Shown: positions 49,101 through 59,307, numbered from the stretch's first letter. The stretch is 64,000 nucleotides of DNA from Nocardioides jensenii JCM 1364 = NBRC 14755 (GCF_001552535.1 NZ_BCRJ01000004.1:1-64000); one strand, 5' to 3'. Numbers and translations: made by a program. The notes: generated by a model from the letters alone, not told the origin.

Positions 49101-49144
49101 ACCGACGAACATCAACAACTCGACGGACGAAGATCAACAAGTCG
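49101..49144. repeat. 22-bp imperfect tandem repeat
   Basis: Two adjacent copies, 49101-49122 (contains ACGAACATCAACAACTCG) and 49123-49144 (contains ACGAAGATCAACAAGTCG), differ at three positions. They lie just beyond the prcA stop codon, in the 235-base gap before pafA. The rest of the gap shows no gene. They may be a regulator site or a chance duplication. Confidence 0.7.
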
Positions 49145-49148
49145 TGGG

Positions 49149-50093
49149 TCAGGGCGCGATGGGCGGTTCGCCACCCGGGGCGGGCGGCGTGGGAGGCGCG
49201 GTCGGGGGTGCCGTGGGCGGCTCACCGGACGCCGGTTCCCCGGAGGCCGGCTCACCGGTGACCGGGTCCTCCAGCGGCGGCGTGGAGCCGCTCACCGTGT
49301 CGGTGGGGTCGGTGGGGTTGTCGGGCCCGGTCGGCACCGTCGGCGCAGCGCCGGCCTGGGTGTCCTCGGCCTCGGGCTCGTCCGGGGTCTCGGGTCCGCG
49401 CTCGCCCAGGATGCCGTCGAGTGCCTCGGGACGGATCCGGCGGAACTTGCGCGGCTGGGTGCGGGTGCGGTCGAGGACGGCGACCTCGAGGTGGTCGGCC
49501 GCGATCACCCGGTCGTCGGTGTCGGAGTGACCGAGCGCGGAGACGGCCAGCTTGATCGCCTCGTCCAGCGAGGCACCGTCGGCGTAGTTGCCCTTGAGGT
49601 ACGACGCCACCTGGTCGGCCGCGCCACCCATCACGGCGTACCCGTGCTCGTCGGCGACCTGACCGTCGTAGGTGAGCCGGTAGATCTGGTCGTCGGCTGC
49701 TTCGTCACCGATCTCGGCGACGAACAGCTCCACCTCGTAGGGCTTCTCTCCCCCGCTGGAGAAGATCGTGCCGAGGGTCTGCGCGTAGGCGTTGGCCAGA
49801 CCACGCCCGGTGACGTCGCGTCGGTCATAGGCGTAGCCCCGCATGTCGGCCAGGCGGACACCGGCGATGCGGAGGTTCTCGAACTCGTTGTAGCGACCGA
49901 CCGCCGCGAACGCGATCCGGTCATAGATCTCGGACACCTTGTGCAGCGCCTGGGAGGGGTTCTCCGAGACGAACAGGACACCGTCGGCGAACTGGACGAC
50001 GACCACGGACCGGCCACGGGCAATGCCCTTGCGCGCGAAGTCGGCGCGGTCCTTCATCAGCTGCTCGGGTGAGACGTAGTACGGCATGCTCAT
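49149..50093 (-). CDS. prcA: Proteasome subunit alpha PrcA with a long Pro/Glu-rich tail
   Basis: A 314-residue alpha subunit. [20 protein letters not shown] with [14 protein letters not shown] is the alpha-subunit gate, and [20 protein letters not shown] with [10 protein letters not shown] the core. The folded part ends near 231. Residues 232-314 form a low-complexity tail ([12 protein letters not shown], then [20 protein letters not shown]), about 80 residues, whereas M. tuberculosis PrcA has only a short tail. The tail may sit around the alpha-ring entrance; this is inference. prcB is 21 bases upstream. Confidence 0.95.
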   Translation of the reverse strand: MSMPYYVSPEQLMKDRADFARKGIARGRSVVVVQFADGVLFVSENPSQALHKVSEIYDRIAFAAVGRYNEFENLRIAGVRLADMRGYAYDRRDVTGRGLANAYAQTLGTIFSSGGEKPYEVELFVAEIGDEAADDQIYRLTYDGQVADEHGYAVMGGAADQVASYLKGNYADGASLDEAIKLAVSALGHSDTDDRVIAADHLEVAVLDRTRTQPRKFRRIRPEALDGILGERGPETPDEPEAEDTQAGAAPTVPTGPDNPTDPTDTVSGSTPPLEDPVTGEPASGEPASGEPPTAPPTAPPTPPAPGGEPPIAP

Positions 50094-50114
50094 GTGAGAA
50101 ATCCTTGGCTCGGG

Positions 50115-50957
50115 TCAGACCAGTGAGGCGGCGGGGCCGTCGGGACGCTGGAGGCGGCCGGCGATCACCTGGTCCGCGATCGCGGCGACCTCGTCGTCGG
50201 CGAGGCGACGCCCGCCGTCGGCGGTGATCACCTGCACGACCGGGAAGATGCGACGGCTCACGTCGGGGCCACCGGTGGCGGAGTCGTCGTCGGCGGCGTC
50301 GTACAGCGCCTGCACGACGGCGGTCACGCACTCGGTCTCGGTGAGGTCGTCGCGGTAGAGCTTCTTCAGCGACCCGCGGGCGAACATCGACCCGGAGCCC
50401 ACCGAGTGGAACGCCGTCTCCTCGTAACGACCGCCGGTGACGTCGTAGGAGAAGATCCGTCCCTGGGAGGCGGTCAGGTCATAGCCCGCGAAGAGGGGGA
50501 CGACGGCCAGGCCCTGCATGGCCAGCCCAAGGTTGGCCCGGATCAGGGCCGCGAGACGGTTGGCCTTGCCGTCGATGGAGAGCGTCGTGCCCTCGATCTT
50601 CTCGTAGTGCTCGAGCTCGGTCTGGAACAGGCGCACCATCTCGACCGCGAGACCGGCGGCACCGGCGATGCCGACGCAGCTGAACTCGTCGGCCGGGAAG
50701 ACCTTCTGGATGTCGCGCTGCGCGATGATGTTGCCCATCGTGGCACGACGGTCGCCGGCCATGATCACGCCGCCGGGGAAGGTCGCCGAGACGATCGTGG
50801 TGCCGTGCGGGGCCAGGTCGCCGACGTTGCCCTGGGGCACGGTTCGCTTCGAGGGCAGCAGGTCCGGGGAGTGCTCACCGATGAAGTCGGCGAACGACGA
50901 CGTGCCGGGGGTCAGGAAGGTCGCGGGCAGGCGGGACCCGTAGGTGGGCGCGCTCAC
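50115..50957 (-). CDS. prcB: Proteasome subunit beta PrcB
   Basis: A 280-residue catalytic subunit made as a proprotein. A 52-residue propeptide ends at ...GDLAPHG, leaving T53 of [20 protein letters not shown] as the active-site Thr1. Further features are [29 protein letters not shown] (with the structural Lys) and [20 protein letters not shown]. The GTG at [10 protein letters not shown] was chosen because GGGTGGGGAG lies 7 bases upstream, overlapping the end of pup. It cleaves after mainly hydrophobic residues. Confidence 0.96.
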   Translation of the reverse strand: MSAPTYGSRLPATFLTPGTSSFADFIGEHSPDLLPSKRTVPQGNVGDLAPHGTTIVSATFPGGVIMAGDRRATMGNIIAQRDIQKVFPADEFSCVGIAGAAGLAVEMVRLFQTELEHYEKIEGTTLSIDGKANRLAALIRANLGLAMQGLAVVPLFAGYDLTASQGRIFSYDVTGGRYEETAFHSVGSGSMFARGSLKKLYRDDLTETECVTAVVQALYDAADDDSATGGPDVSRRIFPVVQVITADGGRRLADDEVAAIADQVIAGRLQRPDGPAASLV

Positions 50958-50961
50958 CGGG

Positions 50962-51159
50962 TCACTCCCCACCCTTCTGGATGAAGGACTTCACGAAGTC
51001 CTCGGCATTCGTCTCGAGGACGTCGTCGATCTCGTCGAGGATCGCATCGATGTCCTCGTCGAGCTGCTCCTTGCGATCGGAGACCTCGGGCGCGACGGTC
51101 TCCTCCTCGACCGGAGTCTCCTCGGTCGACTTCTTCGGCTGCTTCTGCTCCTGTGCCAT
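50962..51159 (-). CDS. pup: Prokaryotic ubiquitin-like protein Pup
   Basis: A 65-residue, acidic, mostly disordered modifier. The N-terminus ([20 protein letters not shown]) is the part threaded into Mpa, the central helix region is [20 protein letters not shown], and it ends [10 protein letters not shown]. The C-terminal GGE is the ligation-ready form, so it needs no deamidation before PafA acts, unlike the GGQ form in mycobacteria. The ATG at MAQEQ was used. It lies between dop and prcB. Confidence 0.96.
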   Translation of the reverse strand: MAQEQKQPKKSTEETPVEEETVAPEVSDRKEQLDEDIDAILDEIDDVLETNAEDFVKSFIQKGGE

Positions 51160-51243
51160 GTCTTCGACCCTATCCACTCGGAGGAAGAAATGGTCTCGAC
51201 AGGCTCGACCAACCGGTGAGTTGTCTCGACCAACGGACGCGAA

Positions 51244-52752
51244 TCAGTGGGTCAGGGCGTCGAAGAGCTGTTCCGCGGTCTTGCAGCGGTCCAGGAGCGC
51301 GCCCACATGAGCCCGGCTGCCCCGCAAGGGGTCGATGGTCGGCACCCGCTGCAAGGACTCGCGACCGGGCAGGTCGAAAATCACCGAGTCCCACGACGCG
51401 GCGGCCACCGAGTCGGCGTACTGCTCCAGGCACCGGCCCCGGAAGTAGGCGCGGGTGTCGACCGGCGGGTCGTGCATCGCCGCCTCGACGGACGGGTCAT
51501 CGAGCAGCCGCTCCATCCTGCCCATGCGGGCCAGGCGGTGGTAGAGGCCCTTCTCCGGACGGATGTCGGCGTACTGGAGGTCGATCAGGTGCAGCTTCGC
51601 GTCGCTCCACTCCAGGCCGTCACGGTCGCGGTACTGCTGCAACAGCTTCAGCTTGGCCACCCAGTCGAGCTCGGTGGCGCACTCCATCGGGTCGCGTTCG
51701 AGACGGGTCAGCACCGACTCCCACCGGGCCAGGACGTCGCGGGTCTGGGGGTCGGCATCGTCGCCGAGCCGGTCGTCGACATGCTTGCGGGCCAGGTCGA
51801 GGTATTCCATCTGGAGCTGGACGGCGGTCATCTTGCGGCCGTCCTCGAGGGTGACCAGATGGCGACAGGTCGGATCGTGGGAGATTGCCCGCAACGAGGA
51901 AACAGGAGCCTCCACGGCCAGGGGAACCGTGATGAAACGGTCCTCGATCATCGCCAGGACCAGGGCCGTGGTGCCGACCTTGAGGTACGTCGAGACCTCG
52001 GACAGGTTGGCGTCGCCGATGATCACGTGAAGCCGGCGGTACTTCTCCGGATCGGCGTGCGGCTCGTCACGGGTGTTGATGATCGGGCGCTTCAGCGTGG
52101 TCTCCAACCCGACCTCGACCTCGAAGAAGTCGGAGCGCTGGCTGATCTGGAACCCGTGCTCGCGGCCGTCCTGGCCGATGCCCACCCGGCCGGCGCCCGT
52201 GACCACCTGCCGGGAGACGAAGAACGGGGTCAGGTGCCGCACAATGTCGGCGAACGGCGTCGAGCGTCGCATCAGGTAGTTCTCGTGGGCTCCGTAGGAG
52301 ACACCCTTGTTGTCGGTGTTGTTCTTGTAGAGCAGGATCTGGGCGGCTCCGGGAATGGCGGAGGCCCGCCGCGCGGCGTCGAGCATCACCTGCTCCCCCG
52401 CCTTGTCCCACCGCACGATGTCGAGCGGGTTCGTGCACTCGGGTGTGGCGTACTCGGGGTGGGCGTGGTCGACGTACAACCTGGCGCCGTTGGTGAGGAT
52501 GACGTTGGCCAGGCCGAGGTCCTCGTCGGTGAGCTGGCTGGCGTCGGCCACCTGCCGGGACATGTCGAAACCCCGCGCGTCGCGCAGCGGCGACTCCTCC
52601 TCGAAGTCCCACCGCGCCCGGCGCGCCTTCAGCGTCGCCGACGCATAGGCGTTGACCACCTGTGAGGACGCGACCATCGGGTTGGCGTTCGGCTGCCCCT
52701 GGACGGAGATGCCGTACTCGACCTCAGTTCCCATCACCCGTCGTACGCTCAT
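51244..52752 (-). CDS. dop: Depupylase/deamidase Dop
   Basis: A 502-residue homologue of PafA that removes Pup from proteins. [14 protein letters not shown] holds E10, [17 protein letters not shown] the catalytic Asp D95, and a Dop-specific loop lies between about 35 and 70. [20 protein letters not shown] and [20 protein letters not shown] continue the core. Because Pup here ends in GGE, Dop would be needed only for depupylation and recycling. pup starts 84 bases downstream. Confidence 0.97.
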   Translation of the reverse strand: MSVRRVMGTEVEYGISVQGQPNANPMVASSQVVNAYASATLKARRARWDFEEESPLRDARGFDMSRQVADASQLTDEDLGLANVILTNGARLYVDHAHPEYATPECTNPLDIVRWDKAGEQVMLDAARRASAIPGAAQILLYKNNTDNKGVSYGAHENYLMRRSTPFADIVRHLTPFFVSRQVVTGAGRVGIGQDGREHGFQISQRSDFFEVEVGLETTLKRPIINTRDEPHADPEKYRRLHVIIGDANLSEVSTYLKVGTTALVLAMIEDRFITVPLAVEAPVSSLRAISHDPTCRHLVTLEDGRKMTAVQLQMEYLDLARKHVDDRLGDDADPQTRDVLARWESVLTRLERDPMECATELDWVAKLKLLQQYRDRDGLEWSDAKLHLIDLQYADIRPEKGLYHRLARMGRMERLLDDPSVEAAMHDPPVDTRAYFRGRCLEQYADSVAAASWDSVIFDLPGRESLQRVPTIDPLRGSRAHVGALLDRCKTAEQLFDALTH

Positions 52753-52788
52753 GCGTTCGAGCCTACTCGGGCCGGACCACCAAGACAG

Positions 52789-54441
52789 TCACTGTGCCCG
52801 GCGGGCGTCGCTCTGCGGCCGAAGCAGCGCATCGGCGACCGCCGCGCGCGAGGCCAGGTGCCATCGGCGCAGGATCGCGGTCACGTGCTTCTCGACCGTG
52901 CTCTGGTTGATCCCCAAGGTCGCCGCGATCTCGGTGTTCCGGGCACCCGTCGCGATCAGCTCGGCAACCCGGAACTGCTGCGGCGTGAGTCGGCGCAGCG
53001 GCGGCAGCTGCTCACGTCGTACGCCGGCCGCCACCTGCTCGGCCATCGCGTTGCGGGTGGCCACCCTGAAGGTGGCGAGCACGCCGGCGATGCGTTCGCG
53101 TGCCACCGGGGGCGAGAGCGACAGACCCCTGGCGACCTGGGCGTTGGACGAACCTGTGGCCAGCAGCTCCGCGACCTGACGCTCCTCGGGTGAGAGCGTG
53201 CTCCAACCGCGGCCGGGGAACGCCGGGGGCGTGCGGGACGGGTGCAGGGTCCGGGCACGCGAGCGTCGCGCGGCCAGGTGGCCCACCTCGTCGGCCCGGA
53301 CCACGACCGGGCGCACCGTGCTGTCCCTCGCGCCGGTCAACGATCCGGCAAGGCGGACACGTGCCAGCACGACTCGCCCCTCCTCGACCTCCATCACGCG
53401 TTCGGCGGCCTCGGCCAGAGCGATCGCGCGCTCGGCATGGTGGGTGGCCTCGACCAGGCGTCCCTCGAGCAGGTGCACTCTGGCCAGGATGCGGTGAACC
53501 GTCGAGTCCGCGATCGGCGACTCGAGCAAGGGCAGTGCCATCTGGGCCCAGGCCTCGGCGGCACCACTGTCGCCGTGCGCGATCGCGGTCGCCGTCACCA
53601 GCTCGAGGCACAGTGCGCGGTCGACGATCGCCAGGGCGCCCAGGTCCGGGGTACACCCCGCCTTGAAGGCGAACCGCGCTGCCTCCTCCAGCTCACCGAC
53701 ACTGGCGAGCCCGTAGCCGGCCAGCAGATGGATGCCCGACGCGAGGTGGTCGGCCGGGGCCGGGTGGAGCTGGTCGAGCTCGGCAGCGATCCGGCGGACC
53801 ACGACGAGTTCGGCGGCGCTGCCGCGCAGCAGGCACTCGGTGGCCGCCACCAGCAGTCGCGTCGACACCGTTCCCGCCGACCCGGGCTCGGGCAGCGCCC
53901 TGCGGCCGGACTCCGTGTCTCCTCGGAAGGCCAGCAACCGGACCCAGGTGCACGACATCACGACGCTCCAGGGATGGGGCCGCCCGTTCTCGCCGGTCAG
54001 CTGGGGAGGAGGCGTGCCGACCCTCTCAGCGATGCGAGAGGCCAGGCCCAGTCGGCCCTGTGCCAGGCCCGCTTCGACGAGCAGCCAGCCGGCGTACGCC
54101 GCGAACGGGGCCGGCACGTCGTCGAGCTCCTCGAGCAGCGGCTCCGCCTCGGCCAGGCGGTCGAGCCAGTCCGCGGGGCGACGTACCGGCCAACCCGCAG
54201 CGGCATGGGCCGCCGCAGCACGACCTGCCCACAGTGCGGTCGGGCCCTCTGCTCCGGCGATCGCCGACTCGGCGAGCTCGGCTGCCTGCTCCCAGTCCTG
54301 CGCCATCGACGACGCGAACGAGGCGAGAGCCTGGCCCACGGGCCCGCAGCCGGCCCCGAGCGCACGCTCGCGGGCGACCAGCGGACGGTGGCCCACGATG
54401 CTGTCGAGGACGGCGAGCAGCAGTCGGGCCGGATCGGTCAT
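52789..54441 (-). CDS. LuxR-type regulator with two C-terminal helix-turn-helix domains
   Basis: A 550-residue protein. Residues 1-410 are helical repeats like TPR/LAL-type sensor modules (AAELAESAIAGAEGPTALWA, VHRILARVHLLEGRLVEATH); no Walker A motif is visible. Two GerE-type DNA-binding domains sit side by side: 416-475 (LSPEERQVAELLATGSSNAQ) and 485-545 (LTPQQFRVAELIATGARNTE, NQSTVEKHVTAILRRWHLAS). The second keeps the best LuxR consensus; the first lacks the usual recognition-helix TVxxH. It is placed between dop and mpa, inside the Pup-proteasome locus, which is unusual for a regulator of this class. Confidence 0.85.
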   Translation of the reverse strand: MTDPARLLLAVLDSIVGHRPLVARERALGAGCGPVGQALASFASSMAQDWEQAAELAESAIAGAEGPTALWAGRAAAAHAAAGWPVRRPADWLDRLAEAEPLLEELDDVPAPFAAYAGWLLVEAGLAQGRLGLASRIAERVGTPPPQLTGENGRPHPWSVVMSCTWVRLLAFRGDTESGRRALPEPGSAGTVSTRLLVAATECLLRGSAAELVVVRRIAAELDQLHPAPADHLASGIHLLAGYGLASVGELEEAARFAFKAGCTPDLGALAIVDRALCLELVTATAIAHGDSGAAEAWAQMALPLLESPIADSTVHRILARVHLLEGRLVEATHHAERAIALAEAAERVMEVEEGRVVLARVRLAGSLTGARDSTVRPVVVRADEVGHLAARRSRARTLHPSRTPPAFPGRGWSTLSPEERQVAELLATGSSNAQVARGLSLSPPVARERIAGVLATFRVATRNAMAEQVAAGVRREQLPPLRRLTPQQFRVAELIATGARNTEIAATLGINQSTVEKHVTAILRRWHLASRAAVADALLRPQSDARRAQ

Positions 54442-54519
54442 GCGCTGATTGTGGCGGCAAATGCTGCGTCGTGGACGTGGAATGGCACAGGTTCCGGTGC
54501 GGGCAACTAGATTGTGGGC

Positions 54520-55137
54520 ATGGGCTGGTGGGTTGATCACGTCGTGCCGCGACTGACCGATGCCGGGCTGAGCACACCCGAGATCAGCACCCTGCGCCGG
54601 GAGACCTGCGCGCGCCTGGCCGGCCGAGTGCTCGAGGTGGGCTTCGGCTCCGGGCTCAATCTCCCCCACCTGCCGGGTGCGGTGACCGGCGTTGCCGCGG
54701 TGGAGCCCAGCGATCTGGGCTGGTCCCGGTCGGCACACCGTCGTGAGACGGCCCCGATCCCCGTCGAGCGGGTGGGCCTGGACGGCCAGTCGATCGACCT
54801 CCCGGACTCCTCCGTCGACGCAGCTCTGGTGACGTTCTCGTTGTGCACGATCCCCGTCCCGGACCGGGCGCTGCGCGAGCTACGCCGGGTGGTGCGACCC
54901 GGCGGTCGACTGCACTTCCTCGAGCACGGCCTGGCACCCGACGCGGGGGTGGCGCGATGGCAGGGACGGCTCAACGGCCTCCAGGGTCGGGTGTGCGGGG
55001 GTTGCCAGCTGGACCGCGACGTCCCCGCCCTGGTCGGCGATGCCGGCTTCGAGCTGCTCGAGCTCGACCAGCGCTACCTGCCGGGCCCCCGAGTCGGGCG
55101 TCCGTGGACATACGGCTACCGCGGCGTCGCCGGGTGA
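54520..55137 (+). CDS. Class I SAM-dependent methyltransferase
   Basis: A 205-residue methyltransferase of the Methyltransf_11/UbiE-like group: RVLEVGFGSGLNLPHLPGAV is the SAM-binding loop, VDAALVTFSLCTIPVPDRAL the motif IV region and RVVRPGGRLHFLEHGLAPDA motif V/VI. The end is Cys-containing (GRVCGGCQLDRDV), as in the mammalian METTL7-like subset. The substrate is unknown. The ATG of MGWWVDHVVP was used. It is divergent from the LuxR-type gene (78 bases) and convergent with mpa. Confidence 0.88.
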   Translation: MGWWVDHVVPRLTDAGLSTPEISTLRRETCARLAGRVLEVGFGSGLNLPHLPGAVTGVAAVEPSDLGWSRSAHRRETAPIPVERVGLDGQSIDLPDSSVDAALVTFSLCTIPVPDRALRELRRVVRPGGRLHFLEHGLAPDAGVARWQGRLNGLQGRVCGGCQLDRDVPALVGDAGFELLELDQRYLPGPRVGRPWTYGYRGVAG

Positions 55138-55154
55138 CGATGCCGCGGTAGCCG
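55113..55154. terminator. Bidirectional terminator-like hairpin
   Basis: CGGCTACCGCGGC (55113-55125) pairs perfectly with GCCGCGGTAGCCG (55142-55154) around 16 bases. It spans the end of the methyltransferase gene and the region just before the mpa stop, so it can end both transcripts. Confidence 0.75.
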
Positions 55155-55159
55155 GATGC

Positions 55160-56899
55160 TCAGAGGTATTGGCCGGTGTTGGCGACCGTGTCGATCGAGC
55201 GCCCCGGCTCGGTGCCCTGCTTGCCGGTGATGAGCGTGCGGATGAAGACGATCCGCTCGCCCTTCTTGCCGGAGATGCGGGCCCAGTCGTCGGGGTTCGT
55301 GGTGTTGGGGAGGTCCTCGTTCTCCTTGAACTCGTCGACGCAGGCCTGCAGCATGTGCTGCACCCGCAGGCCGAGCTGCTCGTGATCGAGGAGGTCCTTG
55401 ATCGCCATCTTCTTCGCCCGGTCGACGATGTTCTGGATCATCGCGCCGGAGTTGAAGTCCTTGAAGTAGAGGACCTCCTTGTCGCCATTGGCGTAGGTCA
55501 CCTCGAGGAAGCGGTTCTCCTCGGTCTCGGTGTACATCCGCTCGACGGTCGCCCGGATCATGCCGGCCACGCAAGCGTCACGGTCGTTGCCGAACTCGGC
55601 CAGGTCGTCGGTGTGCAACGGCAGCTCGGCGGTGAGGTACTTGCTGAAGATGTCGCGCGCAGACTCGGCGTCCGGACGTTCGATCTTGATCTTCACGTCG
55701 AGACGGCCCGGGCGCAGGATGGCCGGGTCGATCATGTCCTCACGGTTGGAGGCACCGATCACCAGCACGTTCTCGAGCAGCTCGACGCCGTCGATCTCGC
55801 TGAGCAGCTGGGGAACGATGGTGTTCTCGACGTCGGAGGAGACCCCGGAGCCGCGGGTGCGGAACAGGGAGTCCATCTCGTCGAAGAACACGATGACCGG
55901 GGTGCCCTCGCTGGCCTTCTCACGAGCCCTCTGGAAGACCAGGCGGATGTGCCGCTCGGTCTCGCCGACGTACTTGTTGAGCAGCTCGGGACCCTTGATG
56001 TTCAGGAAGTAGGACTTGCCCTCCTGACCGGTCTTGGCGGCCACCTTCTTGGCCAACGAGTTGGCGACCGCCTTGGCGATCAGCGTCTTGCCGCAGCCGG
56101 GCGGGCCGTAGAGCAACACACCCTTCGGCGGCTTGAGCTGGTGCTGCTTGAAGAGCTCGGGGTGCAGGTAGGGCAGCTCGACGGCGTCGCGGATCTGGTC
56201 GATCTGGGCGATCAGGCCGCCGATCGCGCTGTAGTCGATGTCGGGAACCTCTTCGAGGACGAGCTCCTCGACCTCGGACTTGGGCACCTTCTCGTAGACG
56301 TAGCCGGCCCGCGAGTCGAGCAGCAGCGAGTCGCCGGCACGCAGCTTGAGGTCGCGCAGGGGCTCCGCGATGCGGACCACGCGCTCCTCGTCGGCGTTGG
56401 CGATCACCAGCACCCGGTCACCGTCGGCCAAGATCTCCTTGAGCATCACGACCTCGCCGATCTGCTCGAACTCGAGCGCGGCGACGACGTTGAGGGCCTC
56501 GTTGAGCATGACCTCCTGGCCGCGCCGCAACTCGTCGAGGTCGACGTTGGGGCTGACCGTCACGCGCAGCTTGCGGCCGCCGGTGAACACGTCGATCGAG
56601 TCGTCGTCGTTGCGGGCCAGGAACGTTCCGAAGCCGGCCGGCGGCTGGGCCAGCCGGTCGACCTCCTCCTTGAGCGTCATGATCTGGTCGCGCGCCTCAC
56701 GCAGGGTCTGGGCCAGGCGTTCGTTCTGCGACGTGACCGCGGCCAGGGACCGCTGGGTGTCGACCAGTCGCTGCTCCAGCGCGCCGGAGTGACCTGGCCC
56801 GTCGGCCAGCCTCCGGCGCAGGTCAGTGACCTCGGCCTCGAGGAACCTCACCTGACTGATGAGCTCTTCGGGACTGCGTGGATTGTCAGATGCCGACAT
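55160..56899 (-). CDS. mpa: Proteasome-activating AAA ATPase Mpa/ARC
   Basis: A 579-residue ring ATPase that pulls pupylated proteins into the proteasome. The coiled coil (about 10-75: [20 protein letters not shown]) recognises Pup; two OB folds follow. Walker A is [20 protein letters not shown], Walker [19 protein letters not shown], and the arginine-finger region is [13 protein letters not shown]. The C-terminus ends in GQYL, the penultimate-Tyr motif that docks on the alpha ring. The ATG at MSASDNPRS was chosen because AGGAGGTG lies 6 bases upstream. Confidence 0.97.
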   Translation of the reverse strand: MSASDNPRSPEELISQVRFLEAEVTDLRRRLADGPGHSGALEQRLVDTQRSLAAVTSQNERLAQTLREARDQIMTLKEEVDRLAQPPAGFGTFLARNDDDSIDVFTGGRKLRVTVSPNVDLDELRRGQEVMLNEALNVVAALEFEQIGEVVMLKEILADGDRVLVIANADEERVVRIAEPLRDLKLRAGDSLLLDSRAGYVYEKVPKSEVEELVLEEVPDIDYSAIGGLIAQIDQIRDAVELPYLHPELFKQHQLKPPKGVLLYGPPGCGKTLIAKAVANSLAKKVAAKTGQEGKSYFLNIKGPELLNKYVGETERHIRLVFQRAREKASEGTPVIVFFDEMDSLFRTRGSGVSSDVENTIVPQLLSEIDGVELLENVLVIGASNREDMIDPAILRPGRLDVKIKIERPDAESARDIFSKYLTAELPLHTDDLAEFGNDRDACVAGMIRATVERMYTETEENRFLEVTYANGDKEVLYFKDFNSGAMIQNIVDRAKKMAIKDLLDHEQLGLRVQHMLQACVDEFKENEDLPNTTNPDDWARISGKKGERIVFIRTLITGKQGTEPGRSIDTVANTGQYL

Positions 56900-57033
56900 G
56901 TGCACCACCTCCTGCGTCACTTGTGACCTTACCCATCAGGAGAAGGAAGGAAAGCAATTCGGCGCGCGGTTCGGGAACGATTTGCTGCGCAACGTGTCAC
57001 GAGTGCGTGAATCGGTGGACCAGCGGGGCGACC

Positions 57034-58020
57034 TCAGTCGTCGAAAGACTCCTCGAAGACCTGCGGCGGCAGGTCGGCGGGACGCGGACCGCTGTAGTCG
57101 ATGCCGTAGGCGCCGGGGGCCGGGCGACGCTTCTTGCGCGGAGCGGTCTGACCCGGGGCCATGCGACGTGCCGTGACGAGGAAGGCCGTGTGACCGATCA
57201 TCTTGTGACCGGGACGGACGGCGAGCCCTTCCACGTGCCAGTCGCGCACCAGGGACTCCCACGGCTGTGGGTCGGTGAACCCGCCGTGCGCGCGCACCGT
57301 CTCGACGTAGCGCGACAGCTGCGTGGTGGTGGCGACGTAGCCGACCACGATGCCGCCCGGGGCCAGCGCGTCGGCCACGGCGTCCACGCACTCCCACGGC
57401 GCCAGCATGTCGAGGATGATCCGGTCGACCTTCTCACCGAGGCTGGGGAGCTCCTCCTGGAGGTCGCCCAGGCGCAGGTTCCAGGCGGGGTGGGTCTCAC
57501 CGTCGGGTGCGGAGAAGAACTGGTTCACGTTTTGACGGGCCACGTCGGCGAACTCCTCTCGGCGCTCGAACGAGGTGACCCGGCCCCACGGTCCGACGGC
57601 GCGCAGCAGGGAACAGGTCAGCGCGCCCGAGCCCACACCGGCCTCGACCACCCGGGCACCCGGGAAGATGTCGGCCATCGCCACGATCTGGGCGGCGTCC
57701 TTGGGGTAGACCACCGCGGCACCACGCGGCATCGAGACCACGAACTCGGAGAGCAACGGACGGAACACGAGATATTCGCCGCCGGCCGACGACGGCACGG
57801 TGAAGCCTTCGTCGCGGCCGATCAGCTCGTCGTGCTCGATGTGGCCGCGGTTGCTGAAGAAGCGCTTGCCGGGCGTCAGCTCGAAGTTGTGGCGCCGGCC
57901 CTTCTGGTCGGTCAGCCGCACCCACTCACCTGCCCGGAGCGGCCCCCGGTGCACACCGGACCACGCTTCGAGGGGCACGTCGGGCAGGTCGGTCGGCTCG
58001 GGCGATTCCAGGTCAGGCAT
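57034..58020 (-). CDS. trmI: tRNA (adenine-58-N1)-methyltransferase TrmI
   Basis: A 328-residue methyltransferase that makes m1A58 in the T loop of tRNAs. GHIEHDELIGRDEGFTVPSS is the N-terminal domain signature, RVVEAGVGSGALTCSLLRAV the SAM-binding loop, and RIILDMLAPWECVDAVADAL motif IV. VVGYVATTTQLSRYVETVRA follows. The basic, Pro-rich tail (RKKRRPAPGAYGIDYSGPRP) resembles other actinobacterial TrmI proteins. It lies upstream of mpa, a conserved neighbourhood in actinobacteria. Confidence 0.94.
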   Translation of the reverse strand: MPDLESPEPTDLPDVPLEAWSGVHRGPLRAGEWVRLTDQKGRRHNFELTPGKRFFSNRGHIEHDELIGRDEGFTVPSSAGGEYLVFRPLLSEFVVSMPRGAAVVYPKDAAQIVAMADIFPGARVVEAGVGSGALTCSLLRAVGPWGRVTSFERREEFADVARQNVNQFFSAPDGETHPAWNLRLGDLQEELPSLGEKVDRIILDMLAPWECVDAVADALAPGGIVVGYVATTTQLSRYVETVRAHGGFTDPQPWESLVRDWHVEGLAVRPGHKMIGHTAFLVTARRMAPGQTAPRKKRRPAPGAYGIDYSGPRPADLPPQVFEESFDD

Positions 58021-58030
58021 GGGCGGAACC

Positions 58031-59191
58031 CTACTGGTGACGCTCGCTGAACGCCTTGTCGACGTCTGCGGTGGCCAGGACGCCGTAGATCGATCCGTCC
58101 TCCTCGACGAGGAGGTACTCATGGGCTGGCTTGCGGGTGATCGCCTTGATCAGGTCCTCGCCCACGATCGAGGCGGGCAGGGTCAGGCCGTCCTCGATGC
58201 TGCGGGCCACGGTCGAGACCGCCATCCAGGGGCGGCGTTCCTCGGGGGTGGCCAGCAGCGCCGACTCGTTGACGATGCCGATCGGGGAGCCCGCGGTCGA
58301 CACGGTGACGATGCTGCCGGCACCTGCCTCCTGCGCTCGTCGTACGGCCTCGGCCACCGGCAGGTCGTCGGGGACCGCGAGGGTACGCCGGGCCAGCTTG
58401 CGGGCCACGATCGAGGGCAGGCGCCGGCGCAGCCGGGCGCTCTGCATGGAGGCGGTGGCACCGGTCCACAGGAAGACCGCGACCACGAACGAGAGGAGGT
58501 AGTCGACGAGGCGGGGCTGGACCTCGAGCACCGACCTCATGAACAGCGGCCAGCCCAGAGCGAGCACCGCCACGAGACGGCCTCCCCACCCGGCAGCGAG
58601 CGTGCCCTTGTGCACGTTGCCGCTTGCACCCCAGACCGCGGACTTGAGCACCCGCCCGCCGTCGAGGGGCAGTCCGGGGATCAGGTTCATCACGCCGACG
58701 ATCAGGTTGGCGCCGGCCAGGCCCTCGACGGCCATCCGGAGCAGGCCGTCGGGCGTGACGAACCAGAGCGGGATGGCGAGCAGACCTACCGCGATCGAGG
58801 TGAGCGGGCCGACCACCGCGATCCAGAACTCCTCGCGCGGACGCCTCGCCTCGCCCTCGATCATCGTCGCGCCGCCCAGGAAGTGCAGCGTGATCGACGA
58901 GACCGGGTGGCCGTAGTGCTGCGCCATCAGAGCGTGCGAGGCCTCGTGCAGCAACACCGAGAGATAGAGCACCACGGCGAACGCGAACCCGGCGACGTAC
59001 TTCCAGCCGCCGAGACCGGGCTCGACCTGGTCGACCCGGGGCGCCATCAGCACCGCGATCAGTGCCGCGATGAAGAACCACGAGGTGGTGATCAGTACGT
59101 CGACACCCGCGATCTGTCCGACGCGGAGCGTGCCCGGGGGTCTCGGGGGTCGAGTCGACTCCTCGGCGAGTCGCGGATCTTGATCGGGCAC
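58031..59191 (-). CDS. Site-2 protease (M50 family) with CBS domains
   Basis: A 386-residue membrane metalloprotease. LLHEASHALMAQHYGHPVSS contains the zinc-binding HExxH, and NLIPGLPLDGGRVLKSAVWG the LDG Asp ligand. Six membrane segments surround them. The C-terminal part has CBS-type sequence (VTVSTAGSPIGIVNESALLA, YLLVEEDGSIYGVLATADVD). Relatives such as mycobacterial Rip3 are known, but the substrate is not; one possibility is an anti-sigma factor. The GTG start is uncertain by up to eight codons. It overlaps no gene and is followed by trmI 10 bases later. Confidence 0.88.
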   Translation of the reverse strand: MPDQDPRLAEESTRPPRPPGTLRVGQIAGVDVLITTSWFFIAALIAVLMAPRVDQVEPGLGGWKYVAGFAFAVVLYLSVLLHEASHALMAQHYGHPVSSITLHFLGGATMIEGEARRPREEFWIAVVGPLTSIAVGLLAIPLWFVTPDGLLRMAVEGLAGANLIVGVMNLIPGLPLDGGRVLKSAVWGASGNVHKGTLAAGWGGRLVAVLALGWPLFMRSVLEVQPRLVDYLLSFVVAVFLWTGATASMQSARLRRRLPSIVARKLARRTLAVPDDLPVAEAVRRAQEAGAGSIVTVSTAGSPIGIVNESALLATPEERRPWMAVSTVARSIEDGLTLPASIVGEDLIKAITRKPAHEYLLVEEDGSIYGVLATADVDKAFSERHQ

Positions 59192-59307
59192 GACACCAAC
59201 GCTATCGGACGCCACCCCACCTGCCCGCAGCCCGCCCGTGGGCGTGCGTCGGGACTGTCGGAGTCGTCGCCTAGTGTCGTGGGTCCAAGCACGGGAGGTC
59301 AGTCGCG

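Noticed and set aside
48914..49148. Short plus-strand frames in the prcA-pafA gap
   Set aside because: They depend on the tandem repeat and run on into the antisense of prcA; no ribosome site or family.
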